Assembly (NCBI GenBank): GCA_003521145.1
Contig: DOTL01000015.1
Location: 1-30,636 of the forward strand
Reading direction: 5' to 3'
Source of the DNA: Streptococcus sp.
Lineage (GTDB): Bacteria > Bacillota > Bacilli > Lactobacillales > Streptococcaceae
DNA: 30,636 nucleotides
The notes below the pieces were generated by a model, which saw nothing but the letters and a program-made list of their open reading frames with translations, did no database searches and was not told the DNA's origin. Below, piece after piece: positions 7,978 to 16,654 of this stretch. Every line of letters starts with the position of its first letter. Positions within the stretch are counted from its first letter, which is position 1. A program made the position numbers and the translations under genes.

Positions 7978-9423
7978 TTACAAATATTTTTTAGCGACTT
8001 CAATATCACCAGCATAGTTATCGCGTTTGCCATTTACGATCTGGAAGGCGTCAGCACCTTTACCAGCGATAACCACAGCGTCTTTAGAGTCTGTAGTCTC
8101 AGACATTGCTGTTTTGATTGCTTCTTCTCGATCAACAATGATACGTACCTCACGGTTGATGTGACTGGCAATTTCTTGACAGACAGTAAGAGGATCCTCC
8201 TTGTTAGGATCGTCGGCTGTTAGGATGACATCAACATCAGGGTAGGTATTGAGGACATTCCCAAAGTCTTTACGACGGCTTTCACCCTTATTTCCAGGAG
8301 CTCCTAGAATTAGACTAATACGGCCATCTTGATGGCTAGTTACGACTTGTAAGAGCTTATCTAGACTATCCCCATTGTGAGCATAGTCAACAAATGTCTT
8401 AGCTCCATTAGTTTGGGTTAGAACCTCCATACGCCCTGGAACAGAGGTTTGAGCGATTCCTTCTTTGATGTCTTGAAGGCTAGCTCCGAGACGTAGGCAG
8501 GCCAGACCAGCAGCCATAGCATTGTCCTGGTTAAAGTCACCGATGAGTTGGATATCATAGTCACCGGCTAATTTCCCACTTGCCTTAAAGCTAAAACCTG
8601 AGCCATGTTTAACAGCATTGTCGGAGTTTTTACCATAGAAGTCATGCTCTTTATCCGCAACTTTCTCAGCGATAAAATCAAAGTGATCCATACCGCTATT
8701 AACGATAACAAATCGACTGTTTTCCAAGAGAAGACGCTTATGGTAGAAGTAGTCTTCAAAGGTTGGGTGTTCAATAGGTCCAATATGGTCTGGGCTGATG
8801 TTAAGAAAGACACCTACATCAAAAGTCAGTCCATAGACACGCTTAGTCAGATAGGCTTGACTTGAGACTTCCATAATCAGATGGGTCATGCCATTATCAA
8901 CAGCTTCAGCCATCATACGGAAAAGGTCCAAACTCTCAGGTGTTGTTAAGGTAGACTTGAAGAAGGTTTTTCCGTCTAGTGTCGTGTTCATGGTTGAAAG
9001 CATAGCAGGTTTATGACTTTGCTTGAGAATATTGAAGGCAAAGTAGGCGGCTGTAGTTTTCCCTTTTGTCCCAGTAAAGGCAAGCAATTTAAATTTGTCT
9101 TGAGGGTATTGGTAGAAGGCCTGAGCAACGAGGCTCATAGCCTGCTTGATATCTGTTATGATAATGACAGGAATTCCCACTTGATAATCTTTTTCAGCCA
9201 CGTAGAAACTCAAGCCAGCTTTGACAGCATTCTCTAAAAATTCAGGCTTAAAGGCGACCCCTTTGGCAAAAAAGAGAGAAGATGGTGTGATATCACGACT
9301 GTCATAAGAAAGATGGTCAAAAGTCACCCCAGTCCATGAATAGTAGTAGTTGTCTTGGTAAATAATATCTCTAAAATTATGGTCCTTTTTTAGAATCTCT
9401 AGAACTTGTTCAATAGTAATCAT
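7978..9423 (-). CDS. murE: UDP-MurNAc-L-Ala-D-Glu:L-lysine ligase MurE
   Basis: This cytoplasmic Mur ligase adds L-lysine to UDP-MurNAc-dipeptide in peptidoglycan synthesis. The 481-residue protein has the N-terminal UDP-binding domain, the ATP loop TGTKGKTT at 117-124, the central-domain segment EVSSQAYLTKRV, and the C-terminal domain. Specificity for lysine is indicated by DDPNKEDP at 404-411, where meso-diaminopimelate enzymes have DNPR. This agrees with Lys-type streptococcal wall. The start ATG 9423 gives the normal N-terminus. It is divergent from murJ, so the precursor-making enzyme and the flippase share a 94-base control region. The neighbouring Fem pseudogene would have acted on the same lysine side chain. 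Confidence 0.95.
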   Translation of the reverse strand: MITIEQVLEILKKDHNFRDIIYQDNYYYSWTGVTFDHLSYDSRDITPSSLFFAKGVAFKPEFLENAVKAGLSFYVAEKDYQVGIPVIIITDIKQAMSLVAQAFYQYPQDKFKLLAFTGTKGKTTAAYFAFNILKQSHKPAMLSTMNTTLDGKTFFKSTLTTPESLDLFRMMAEAVDNGMTHLIMEVSSQAYLTKRVYGLTFDVGVFLNISPDHIGPIEHPTFEDYFYHKRLLLENSRFVIVNSGMDHFDFIAEKVADKEHDFYGKNSDNAVKHGSGFSFKASGKLAGDYDIQLIGDFNQDNAMAAGLACLRLGASLQDIKEGIAQTSVPGRMEVLTQTNGAKTFVDYAHNGDSLDKLLQVVTSHQDGRISLILGAPGNKGESRRKDFGNVLNTYPDVDVILTADDPNKEDPLTVCQEIASHINREVRIIVDREEAIKTAMSETTDSKDAVVIAGKGADAFQIVNGKRDNYAGDIEVAKKYL

Positions 9424-9452
9424 AGTTCCTATTTTAGCCTTAATGTTCTTGT

Positions 9453-9481
9453 TTTACAAGTCACAGCCAAAAGTTTATAAT
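9453..9481 (+). promoter_or_regulatory. murJ promoter
   Basis: TTTACA (9453-9458), exact 17-base spacer, TATAAT (9476-9481), followed by an AT-rich leader of about 30 nt to ATG 9518. It lies in the murE-murJ divergent region. Confidence 0.75.
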
Positions 9482-9517
9482 AAACTAGATTATATTTTAT
9501 TCTCTAGAAAGAAAGTT

Positions 9518-11149
9518 ATGACTGAAACGAAAACTGACACACAGCAGCAACAGATGCTAAGAGGGACGGCATGGATGACAGCATCCAATATTATCAGTCG
9601 TCTATTAGGGGCACTCTACATTATTCCTTGGTATGCTTGGATGGGTAAACAGGGTGACCAAGCCAATGCCCTCTTTGGTCAAGGGTATAACATTTATGCC
9701 CTTTTCCTTTTGATTTCTACAGCGGGGATTCCAGTCGCAATTGCCAAACAGGTGTCTAAATACAACACTCTTGGGAAGATGGAGACGAGTTTCTTCTTAC
9801 TCAAGCGTATCTTGTATTACATGATTGGTCTCGGACTGATTTTTGGAGTTTTCATGTACTTTGCTTCGCCGTGGATGTCTTACCTTTCTGGGGGAGACGA
9901 GGATCTGGTTCGCGTCATGCGTAGTCTTTCTTGGGCAGTTGTCATTTTCCCATCTATGTCTGTTTTACGAGGCTTTTTCCAAGGTTTTAACAATATGAAG
10001 CCTTATGCCTTAAGTCAGATTGCGGAACAGATTATCCGTGTTATTTGGATGCTGTTGGTGACCTTCTTCATCATGAAAATTGGGACAGGTGAGTATGTGA
10101 CAGCAGTTGTCCAATCGACTTTTGCCGCTTTTATCGGTATGTTGGCTAGTTATGGGGTGCTTTTCTTCTACCTTTGGAAGGAGGGGAAGCTCGAAAGTCT
10201 CTTTGGCAAGCAGGCTGTTCATCCGGATATCAATCCAACTGCAATTGTTATTGAAACCTTTAAGGAAGCCATTCCTTTCATTATCACTGGGTCAGCGGTT
10301 CAACTTTTCCAGTTGATTGATCAATGGACCTTTATCCGTACTATGGAGAAGTTTACAAGCTATAGTAACAGTCAGCTTCAGGTTCTCTATGCTTACTTGT
10401 CTTCAAACCCAAGTAAGATTACTATGATTTTGATTGCTGTAGCCATTTCCATTGCTGGGGTTGGTATTCCACTCTTGACAGAAAATATGGTTAAGAGGGA
10501 TCTTAGGGGAGCGGCTAAACTGATTATCAATAATTTACAGTTGCTTTTGCTATTTATTGTACCTGCCATTGCAGGGTCAGTGATTCTGGCTAAACCACTC
10601 TACACAGTTTTTTACGGGGCACCGGATAGTCAGGCCCGCTTGCTCTTTGTAGCCAGTCTGATTCAAGTTATTTTCTTGGCCTTGTATAGCGTTTTAGCAC
10701 CAATGCTTCAGGCAATCTTTGAAACCCGTAAAGCTATCAACTATTTTGCGATTGGGGTTTTAGTTAAGGCAATCCTACAGTTACCATTGATTATTATCTT
10801 AGGAGCCCTTGGCCCGGTTATTTCAACAGCCGTTGGTTTAGGTGTTCCAATTGCTCTCATGTATAATCACCTCCACACTGTTACGCACTTTAGTCGTAAG
10901 ACAGTGTTTAGAAATGCCTTGCTCATCTGTATCCTTACAGTGCTCATGGCTATTCCAGTTGCGGTCTTCTATTGGTTGTTCCAGTTTGTACTGTCACCAA
11001 CAAGCCGTATGGGTAGTGTGATTTACTTGGTCATTGGGGGAGGCCTTGGAATCGGTATCTATGGGGTTCTTGCTCTTGTGACCCGTATGGCTGACCAATT
11101 ACTTGGTGACCGAGCTACTAGCCTTCGTGCTAAATTACATATTAAATAA
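9518..11149 (+). CDS. murJ: Lipid II flippase MurJ / YtgP (MOP superfamily)
   Basis: A 543-residue polytopic membrane protein with about 14 hydrophobic segments, of the MVF/MurJ branch of the MOP exporter superfamily. The streptococcal YtgP orthologue complements MurJ-depleted E. coli, so lipid II translocation is the best-supported role. Visible features are the N-terminal amphipathic start TAWMTASNIISRLLGALYI, FGQGYNIYALFLLISTAGIPVAIAKQVSKYN, and the FIITGSAVQLFQLIDQWTF segment near the middle. The translated frame stays open upstream to 9443, but the conserved cytoplasmic N-terminus and the predicted promoter at 9453-9481 put the start at ATG 9518, behind AGAAAGAAAG. Followed by its own terminator, it is monocistronic and divergent from murE. 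Confidence 0.9.
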   Translation: MTETKTDTQQQQMLRGTAWMTASNIISRLLGALYIIPWYAWMGKQGDQANALFGQGYNIYALFLLISTAGIPVAIAKQVSKYNTLGKMETSFFLLKRILYYMIGLGLIFGVFMYFASPWMSYLSGGDEDLVRVMRSLSWAVVIFPSMSVLRGFFQGFNNMKPYALSQIAEQIIRVIWMLLVTFFIMKIGTGEYVTAVVQSTFAAFIGMLASYGVLFFYLWKEGKLESLFGKQAVHPDINPTAIVIETFKEAIPFIITGSAVQLFQLIDQWTFIRTMEKFTSYSNSQLQVLYAYLSSNPSKITMILIAVAISIAGVGIPLLTENMVKRDLRGAAKLIINNLQLLLLFIVPAIAGSVILAKPLYTVFYGAPDSQARLLFVASLIQVIFLALYSVLAPMLQAIFETRKAINYFAIGVLVKAILQLPLIIILGALGPVISTAVGLGVPIALMYNHLHTVTHFSRKTVFRNALLICILTVLMAIPVAVFYWLFQFVLSPTSRMGSVIYLVIGGGLGIGIYGVLALVTRMADQLLGDRATSLRAKLHIK

Positions 11150-11154
11150 AATCT

Positions 11155-11184
11155 AAAACCAAGTCTTGTAGCTTGGTTTTTCTT
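11155..11184 (+). terminator. Terminator after murJ
   Basis: AAAACCAAG (11155-11163) pairs with CTTGGTTTT (11172-11180) around an 8-base loop; T-rich tail follows. Confidence 0.85.
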
Positions 11185-11213
11185 TTCAACCTTTTCTGAA
11201 AAAGGAGTATAAT
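11185..11213 (+). promoter_or_regulatory. Promoter of the P-type ATPase gene
   Basis: TATAAT at 11208-11213 with a weak -35 TTCAAC at 11185-11190 (17-base spacer), immediately downstream of the murJ terminator. The leader is about 46 nt. Confidence 0.55.
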
Positions 11214-11265
11214 AGGGGTGAAAAAAATGAAATCGTTTTAATGATTTAGAATCGAGGAAAGGATT

Positions 11266-14046
11266 ATGGTTGTTTCTAGACAAGAAAATATAAAATTAGG
11301 GACCTATACTCCCGAACAAGTTTACCAAGTCTTGCAGACAAGCCCTCAAGGTTTGAGCTCACAAGGGGTTAAGGAGAGGCAGGCGACTTATGGCCCTAAC
11401 CAATTGAAGGAAAGTAAGACGGAGCCTATTTGGCTGACCTTTTTCAGACATTTTACTAGTCTCATGGCTCTCTTATTGTGGGCTGGTGGCTTTGTCGCTA
11501 TGCTCTCTCATAGCTTGGAGTTGGGGATTGCAATTTGGTTGGTCAACATTATTAATGGTCTCTTTAGCTTTATTCAAGAATATAGAGCAAGTCAGGCTAC
11601 GGCAGCTCTTAACAAGCTTCTTCCATCCTATGCGCGAGTTCTTCGTGATGGTAAGGAGGACAAGATTCTAGCTCAAGACTTGGTGCCAGGTGACTTGGTT
11701 TTCATTGAAGAAGGAGACCGTATTTCTGCAGACGGACGCTTGGTCGCTGTGACAGATTTGCAGGTTAATCAATCGGCCCTCACTGGTGAGTCTAATCCTA
11801 TTTATAAGTCAAATCAAGCAGATTTGACTCCCGACAAGACTGAGTTGAAATATGACAATATGGTATTTGCAGGGACGACAGTCTCTTCTGGTTCTGGACA
11901 TTTTATAGTATCTGCTACCGGTATGAAAACTGAGTTCGGACAAATTGCAGACTTGACACAAAACCTAGCTCAGGAAAAAAGTCCACTGCAAAAGGAACTA
12001 GACCATTTGACCAAACAGATTTCGGTCATCGCAGTATCTGTAGGTCTCTTCTTTATGGTGGCAGCGACTCTATTTGTCCATCAGCCCTTGTCTCAAGCCT
12101 TTATTTTTGCATTGGGGATGATTATGGCCTTTATTCCAGAGGGACTTCTTCCCACAGTTACTCTCTCTCTAGCCATGGCAGTTCAGCGTATGGCTAAGGA
12201 TCATGCTTTGGTTAAGAAGTTGTCTTCAGTAGAGACGCTAGGAGCAACTTCTGTTATTTGTTCGGATAAAACAGGGACTTTGACGCAAAATGCTATGACG
12301 GTTAACCACCTGTGGACCTTGTCAGACAGTTATGGGATAACTGGGCTAGGTTACGCACCGGAAGGGCAGATTGAGCAGGAAGGACAACCTGTTTCTCTTG
12401 AAGAAAATGAGCTCCTTAATCGTTTGGTCCGATTCTCACATTTGGCTAGTAATGCTCAAGTTGTAGCTCCTAATGCTGATAATCCCAATTATACGATTTT
12501 AGGTGATCCAACTGAGGCTTGTCTTAATGTTCTCGCCGAAAAAGCAAGAATAAATTTAAATGACAATCATACTTGGGCCCCTCGAATCAAGGAAATTCCC
12601 TTTGATTCTGATCGTAAACGGATGACAACAGTGCATAAGCTTGAGTCAGGATTGGATGGTAGTTATCATATATCTATCACCAAAGGTGCTCCAAAAGAAG
12701 TGATGGAGCTTTGCTCAGATTACTATGATAATCAAGGGCTGATTAAATCATTGACAGCTACTGAGCGTCAGGCTATCCTTGCGGCTAACGATAAGTTTGC
12801 CCGTGATGGTCTACGTGTTTTAGCTGTGGCCTATAGACCTTTAGATAGCGAGCATATTGGAGAAGACCGGTGGGACATGCAGACCTTGGAGGACAACATG
12901 GTCTTTCTAGGCTTGGTTGCCATGAGTGATCCGCCACGTCAGGGGGTGCGAGAGGCTATTGAAAAATGCCATAGAGCTAGTATTCGTATTATCATGGTGA
13001 CAGGTGACTATGGTTTGACAGCTCTTAGCATTGCCAAGAAAATCGGAATTGTACAGGGTGATGATGCGCGTGTTGTTTCGGGACTTGAACTAGCTGCCAT
13101 GGATGACGATCAGCTCAAAGAAGCACTAAAAGGGGAAATTATTTTTGCTCGTGTAGCGCCTGAACAGAAATACCGTGTGGTCAATGCACTTCAGGAGCTT
13201 GGTGAGGTTGTCGCTGTTACTGGTGATGGTGTTAATGATGCCCCTGCCCTAAAAAAAGCTGATATTGGTGTGGCTATGGGGGTATCGGGAACTGATGTTG
13301 CCAGGGAATCTGCGGATATGATCTTAACAGATGATCATTTTGCTTCGATTGTACATGCTGTTGAAGAAGGTCGTGCGGTTTATCGCAATATTCAAAAATT
13401 CCTGACTTATATTTTTAATTCCAATACACCTGAAGCTGTACCCTCTGCTTTCTTCTTGTTCTCTTTGGGAAGCATACCTCTTCCCATAACGGTTATGCAA
13501 ATCCTAGCTATTGACTTGGGGACAGATATGGTACCTGCTTTGGGATTGGGGGTTGAACCACCTGAAGAAGGAGTGATGGATAAGCCACCAAGACGTTTAT
13601 CAGACCGCTTACTCAATCGCCAACTATTGATTAAAGCTTTTGTCTGGTATGGACTGATTGAAGCAGCCTTATCTATGGGGGCTTTCTTCCTTAATTATTG
13701 GGTTAATCAAGGTAACTTAAACCATTTGGTCAGCTCAGGTCCTCTCTACCGAGAGGCAACCACAATGACCCTAGGTGCTATAATATTTACCCAAATTGGT
13801 ATGGCTATGAATAGCCGTAAGGGTAGGGGATCTATTTTCCAAATTAAACCATTTGCTAATCGGATTATTAGCTTAGGGATTGTTTTAGAAATTGTTCTCT
13901 TTATTATCCTGTCCTCTGTACCTCTTTTCCACACACTATTTAACACAGCCCCAATTGGACTTGATGATTGGCTCTATTTACTTGCTTGTCCATTTGTTAT
14001 TATGGCTTTGGAAGAAATTAGATATCGCTTATTTGATAAAAAGTAA
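11266..14046 (+). CDS. P2-type cation-transporting ATPase, Na,K-ATPase-like
   Basis: A 926-residue P-type ATPase with cytoplasmic N-terminal cation-ATPase domain (GLSSQGVKERQATYGPNQL), actuator motif TGES near residues 173-176, phosphorylation site DKTGTLT with D334, N-domain KGAPKE, hinge TGDGVNDAP (652-660), and about 10 membrane segments. Ion-site residues resemble Na,K-ATPases: M4 PEGLL with E292, M5 NSNTPEAVP with E723, and M6 IDLGTDMVPA with D750 and D754. SERCA-type pumps carry N...T.D in M6 instead. I therefore infer export of Na+ (possibly with K+ or H+ counter-transport) rather than Ca2+, but substrate is untested and no beta subunit is encoded nearby. Ribosome binding site GAGGAAAGG (11254-11262) precedes ATG 11266. 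It has its own promoter and terminator. Confidence 0.9.
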   Translation: MVVSRQENIKLGTYTPEQVYQVLQTSPQGLSSQGVKERQATYGPNQLKESKTEPIWLTFFRHFTSLMALLLWAGGFVAMLSHSLELGIAIWLVNIINGLFSFIQEYRASQATAALNKLLPSYARVLRDGKEDKILAQDLVPGDLVFIEEGDRISADGRLVAVTDLQVNQSALTGESNPIYKSNQADLTPDKTELKYDNMVFAGTTVSSGSGHFIVSATGMKTEFGQIADLTQNLAQEKSPLQKELDHLTKQISVIAVSVGLFFMVAATLFVHQPLSQAFIFALGMIMAFIPEGLLPTVTLSLAMAVQRMAKDHALVKKLSSVETLGATSVICSDKTGTLTQNAMTVNHLWTLSDSYGITGLGYAPEGQIEQEGQPVSLEENELLNRLVRFSHLASNAQVVAPNADNPNYTILGDPTEACLNVLAEKARINLNDNHTWAPRIKEIPFDSDRKRMTTVHKLESGLDGSYHISITKGAPKEVMELCSDYYDNQGLIKSLTATERQAILAANDKFARDGLRVLAVAYRPLDSEHIGEDRWDMQTLEDNMVFLGLVAMSDPPRQGVREAIEKCHRASIRIIMVTGDYGLTALSIAKKIGIVQGDDARVVSGLELAAMDDDQLKEALKGEIIFARVAPEQKYRVVNALQELGEVVAVTGDGVNDAPALKKADIGVAMGVSGTDVARESADMILTDDHFASIVHAVEEGRAVYRNIQKFLTYIFNSNTPEAVPSAFFLFSLGSIPLPITVMQILAIDLGTDMVPALGLGVEPPEEGVMDKPPRRLSDRLLNRQLLIKAFVWYGLIEAALSMGAFFLNYWVNQGNLNHLVSSGPLYREATTMTLGAIIFTQIGMAMNSRKGRGSIFQIKPFANRIISLGIVLEIVLFIILSSVPLFHTLFNTAPIGLDDWLYLLACPFVIMALEEIRYRLFDKK

Positions 14047-14124
14047 GTCAGTGGCTTACCTTAGATTTAAGAAAAAAATTTTGATCTATGTCTTTCTTAG
14101 GAGAGTAAGGACATTAGTCATCTC

Positions 14125-14159
14125 AAAAAGCCTGGAACTTTTAAATTTCAGGCTTTTTT
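14125..14159 (+). terminator. Terminator after the P-type ATPase
   Basis: AAAAAGCCTG (14125-14134) pairs with CAGGCTTTTT (14149-14158), with further weak pairing in the loop and a T-run. An additional small hairpin GTAAG/CTTAC around the ATPase stop codon (14043-14058) has no T-run. Confidence 0.85.
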
Positions 14160-14220
14160 CGGTGTCTGAAAAGTCACTTTTAATCATCTCAGAAAGTTTG
14201 TCTGTTCTATATTTTGAGGT

Positions 14221-14237
14221 TATAGTAATAAACTATA
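14221..14237 (+). promoter_or_regulatory. MET-box (MtaR/MetR-type operator) upstream of metB
   Basis: TATAGTAATAAACTATA is a palindrome with perfect 6-bp arms TATAGT/ACTATA. It matches the streptococcal MET-box consensus TATAGTTTSAAACTATA at 14 of 17 positions; the differences are confined to the centre. It lies about 53 bases before the -10 of metB, a plausible position for a LysR-type activator. Confidence 0.65.
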
Positions 14238-14289
14238 TCTAACTATCAAGAATTCGTATGATGAACTTTCCATTCTTTTCAGAAAATAG

Positions 14290-14298
14290 TGATAAAAT
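14290..14298 (+). promoter_or_regulatory. Extended -10 of the metB-patB operon
   Basis: TGA followed by TAAAAT (TGnTAAAAT) at 14290-14298. No convincing -35 exists, consistent with an activator-dependent promoter under the upstream MET-box. The leader is about 46 nt. Confidence 0.5.
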
Positions 14299-14350
14299 AG
14301 AGGGCATAGATATGGAGAATATCCATTTTATCATGTAGAGAGGTTGCAAT

Positions 14351-15445
14351 ATGACACAAGATTATCAATTAGAAACTATTTTGGCACATGTAGGAATCAA
14401 TTCTGATGAAGCAACAGGAGCTTTAGTTTCACCGATTCATTTTTCAACAACTTACCAACATCCAGAATTCGGACAGTCTACTGGTTTTGACTATACACGA
14501 ACTAAAAATCCAACGCGTGCAACATTGGAAAAAACGCTAGCAGCTATTGAAAAAGCGGATTATGCTATTGCGACAAGTTCAGGGATGAGCGCTATTGTTT
14601 TGGCCTTTGAAATTTTCCCTGTAGGTAGCAAGGTTGTCGCTGCCCGTGACCTTTATGGAGGTTCTTTCCGTTGGTTCAACGATAAAGAAAAAGAAGGACG
14701 TTTCTTCTTTGAATACACCAATACAGAAGATGAGATGATTGCGGCTATTACAGAAGATACCGATATTGTCTACATCGAAACACCGACAAACCCACTCATG
14801 ATTGAGTTTGATATTGAAAAAGTGGCAAAGATTGCTCATGATAAGGGTGCAGTGGTTATTGTTGACAATACTTTCTATAGCCCAATCTATCAAACACCGA
14901 TTACTCAAGGTGCCGATATCGTTGTACATTCAGCTACTAAATACCTATCAGGTCATAATGATGTTTTGGCTGGTGTTGTTGTGACTAGCAACCAAGAATT
15001 CTACGATAAACTTTATTATAACCTCAATACGACTGGTCCTACCTTATCACCATTTGATAGCTATATGCTCATGCGTGGTCTTAAGACCTTGAAACTTCGT
15101 ATGGAGGCATCGACAGCTAATGCTCAAGAAGTTGTAGCTTTCTTAGAAAAGTCACCGGCTGTTAAGGAAGTCCTCTATCCAGGAAAGGGTGGTATGATTT
15201 CTTTCAAAGTGGCTAATCAAGACAAGATTCCAACCATTATCAATTCCCTAAAGGTCTTTACCTTTGCGGAGAGCCTAGGTGGTGTCGAAAGCTTGATTAC
15301 CTACCCAACGACACAAACCCACGCAGATATTCCAGGTGATGTGCGTGCTTCCTATGGTTTGACAGACGACCTACTTCGTCTTTCAATTGGTATTGAAGCA
15401 GCACAAGATTTGATTGCTGACTTGGAAAATGTCCTTAGTCTTTAA
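14351..15445 (+). CDS. metB: Cystathionine gamma-synthase / trans-sulfuration PLP enzyme
   Basis: A 364-residue Cys/Met metabolism PLP-dependent enzyme. The fold-type I signatures are present: SSGMSA phosphate-binding turn (76-81), D172 (VDNTF) for the pyridine nitrogen, and SATKYLSGHNDVLAG with the PLP lysine K197; the C-terminus has GGVESLITYPTTQTHADIP. The role is either cystathionine synthesis from an acyl-homoserine and cysteine, or beta/gamma-lyase; motifs alone do not separate them. Placement before a PatB/MalY beta-lyase favours gamma-synthase. Compared with E. coli MetB, about 15 residues between YPG (276-278) and GGMISF are missing; this short form appears common in streptococcal relatives, so the gene is probably intact. 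Ribosome binding site GAGAGG at 14338-14343. patB starts 10 bases after the stop. A MET-box lies upstream. Confidence 0.88.
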   Translation: MTQDYQLETILAHVGINSDEATGALVSPIHFSTTYQHPEFGQSTGFDYTRTKNPTRATLEKTLAAIEKADYAIATSSGMSAIVLAFEIFPVGSKVVAARDLYGGSFRWFNDKEKEGRFFFEYTNTEDEMIAAITEDTDIVYIETPTNPLMIEFDIEKVAKIAHDKGAVVIVDNTFYSPIYQTPITQGADIVVHSATKYLSGHNDVLAGVVVTSNQEFYDKLYYNLNTTGPTLSPFDSYMLMRGLKTLKLRMEASTANAQEVVAFLEKSPAVKEVLYPGKGGMISFKVANQDKIPTIINSLKVFTFAESLGGVESLITYPTTQTHADIPGDVRASYGLTDDLLRLSIGIEAAQDLIADLENVLSL

Positions 15446-15455
15446 GGGGTTATCT

Positions 15456-16619
15456 ATGACACGTTATGATTTTACAACACAACCAAATCGCTTGAATCAA
15501 AACACCATGAAATGGCACGAAGCCGAAAGTAATCCAGAACTACTTGAGCTTTGGGTTGCTGATATGGACTTTCTACCTGTTCCTGAGATTAGGGATGCAG
15601 TTATCAACTATGCTGAGACACATATTTTTGGTTATCCTTATCCAAGTGAAGAACTTTATCAGTCCATTATTAATTGGGAAAAAAACCAACACGGTTACGT
15701 CGTCGATAAAGAGAGTATCGTTCTTATTGAAGGTGTTGTCCCAGCTATTTCAACAGCTATTCAAGCCTTTACCAAAGAAGGCGATGCTGTTCTCATCAAC
15801 ACACCAGTTTATCCGCTTTTTACTCGTTCTGTCCGTTTGAATAATCGTCAGTTGATTGAAAATAGTCTTGTTAAGGTTAATGGCCATTTCGAAATTGATT
15901 TTGAACAATTGGAACGTGATATCGTCGAAAATGATGTTAAACTTTATGTTTTCTGTAGCCCACATAACCCAGGTGGGCGTGTCTGGACCAAAGAAGAATT
16001 GACCAAGGTAGCAGATTTGTGCCAGAAACATGGTGTCCTTTTGGTATCTGATGAAATCCACCAAGATTTAGCACTGTTTGGGAATAAGCACATCTCTATG
16101 AATACCATTTCGGATGTTTACAAGGACTTTACCTTGGTACTTAGTTCGGCTACTAAAACCTTTAATATTGCTGGTGCCAAAAACAGTTTTACCATCATTG
16201 AAAATGAAGACTTACGTAAAGCCTTTAAACAAAAGCAATTGGCAAATAATCAACATGAAATTCCAACCATTGGTTTGATTACAACCCAAGCAGCTCTGAC
16301 CTATGGGCAACCTTGGTTAGAGGAATTGAAGACTGTCTTTGAAACTAATATTGACCTTTTAACCAAGGAACTTAGTGAAAAGACTAATATCAAAGTCATG
16401 AAACCTGAGGGAACTTACTTGGTCTGGCTTGATTTTTCAGCTTATAATCAAGACCATAATGAACTTGGACGATTGCTTAAAAAAGAAGCCAAGGTAGTGC
16501 TAAATGACGGTATTACTTTTGGTTCCGAAGGAGAAAAACATTTTCGCTTTAACGTAGCTACGCCAACTACAGTTGTTTCTGAAGGAGTTAAACGTCTCGT
16601 TTCTGTCTTTGAAAAATAA
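15456..16619 (+). CDS. patB: PatB/MalY-type cysteine-S-conjugate (cystathionine) beta-lyase
   Basis: A 387-residue aminotransferase class I/II-fold enzyme of the MalY/PatB subfamily, which cleaves C-S bonds in cystathionine and related thioethers to give pyruvate, ammonia and a thiol. Family features are the N-terminal WVADMDFLPVPEI, the CSPHNPGGRVW motif, SDEIHQDL, the PLP-lysine segment SSATKTFNIAGAK with K234, and the FRFNVATP arginine near the C-terminus. An open frame extends upstream to 15414 inside metB, but AAGGGG (15443-15448) and the conserved N-terminus select ATG 15456. With metB in the same transcript it would complete cystathionine to homocysteine; it may also release volatile sulfur compounds. 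Confidence 0.92.
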   Translation: MTRYDFTTQPNRLNQNTMKWHEAESNPELLELWVADMDFLPVPEIRDAVINYAETHIFGYPYPSEELYQSIINWEKNQHGYVVDKESIVLIEGVVPAISTAIQAFTKEGDAVLINTPVYPLFTRSVRLNNRQLIENSLVKVNGHFEIDFEQLERDIVENDVKLYVFCSPHNPGGRVWTKEELTKVADLCQKHGVLLVSDEIHQDLALFGNKHISMNTISDVYKDFTLVLSSATKTFNIAGAKNSFTIIENEDLRKAFKQKQLANNQHEIPTIGLITTQAALTYGQPWLEELKTVFETNIDLLTKELSEKTNIKVMKPEGTYLVWLDFSAYNQDHNELGRLLKKEAKVVLNDGITFGSEGEKHFRFNVATPTTVVSEGVKRLVSVFEK

Positions 16620-16653
16620 TAAAAGTGATGCTATTTGCATCACTTTTATTATT
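16615..16653. terminator. Bidirectional terminator after patB
   Basis: AATAATAAAAGTGATGC (16615-16631) and its complement (16637-16653) form a 17-bp perfect stem with a 5-base loop. The left arm includes the patB stop codon. It also suits the minus-strand remnant ending at 16655. Confidence 0.85.
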
Positions 16654-16654
16654 G

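Noticed and set aside
9443..9517. 25-codon N-terminal extension of murJ
   Set aside because: It contains the promoter itself and has no family similarity; ATG 9518 is the supported start.
14291..14332. Inverted repeat GATAAAAT...ATTTTATC before metB as a riboswitch or attenuator
   Set aside because: The left arm is the -10 element itself, so it would not be in the transcript, and no S-box or T-box consensus is present.
14351..15445. metB as an internally deleted pseudogene
   Set aside because: The missing loop is in frame, all PLP-binding residues are present, and the short form seems shared by streptococci.
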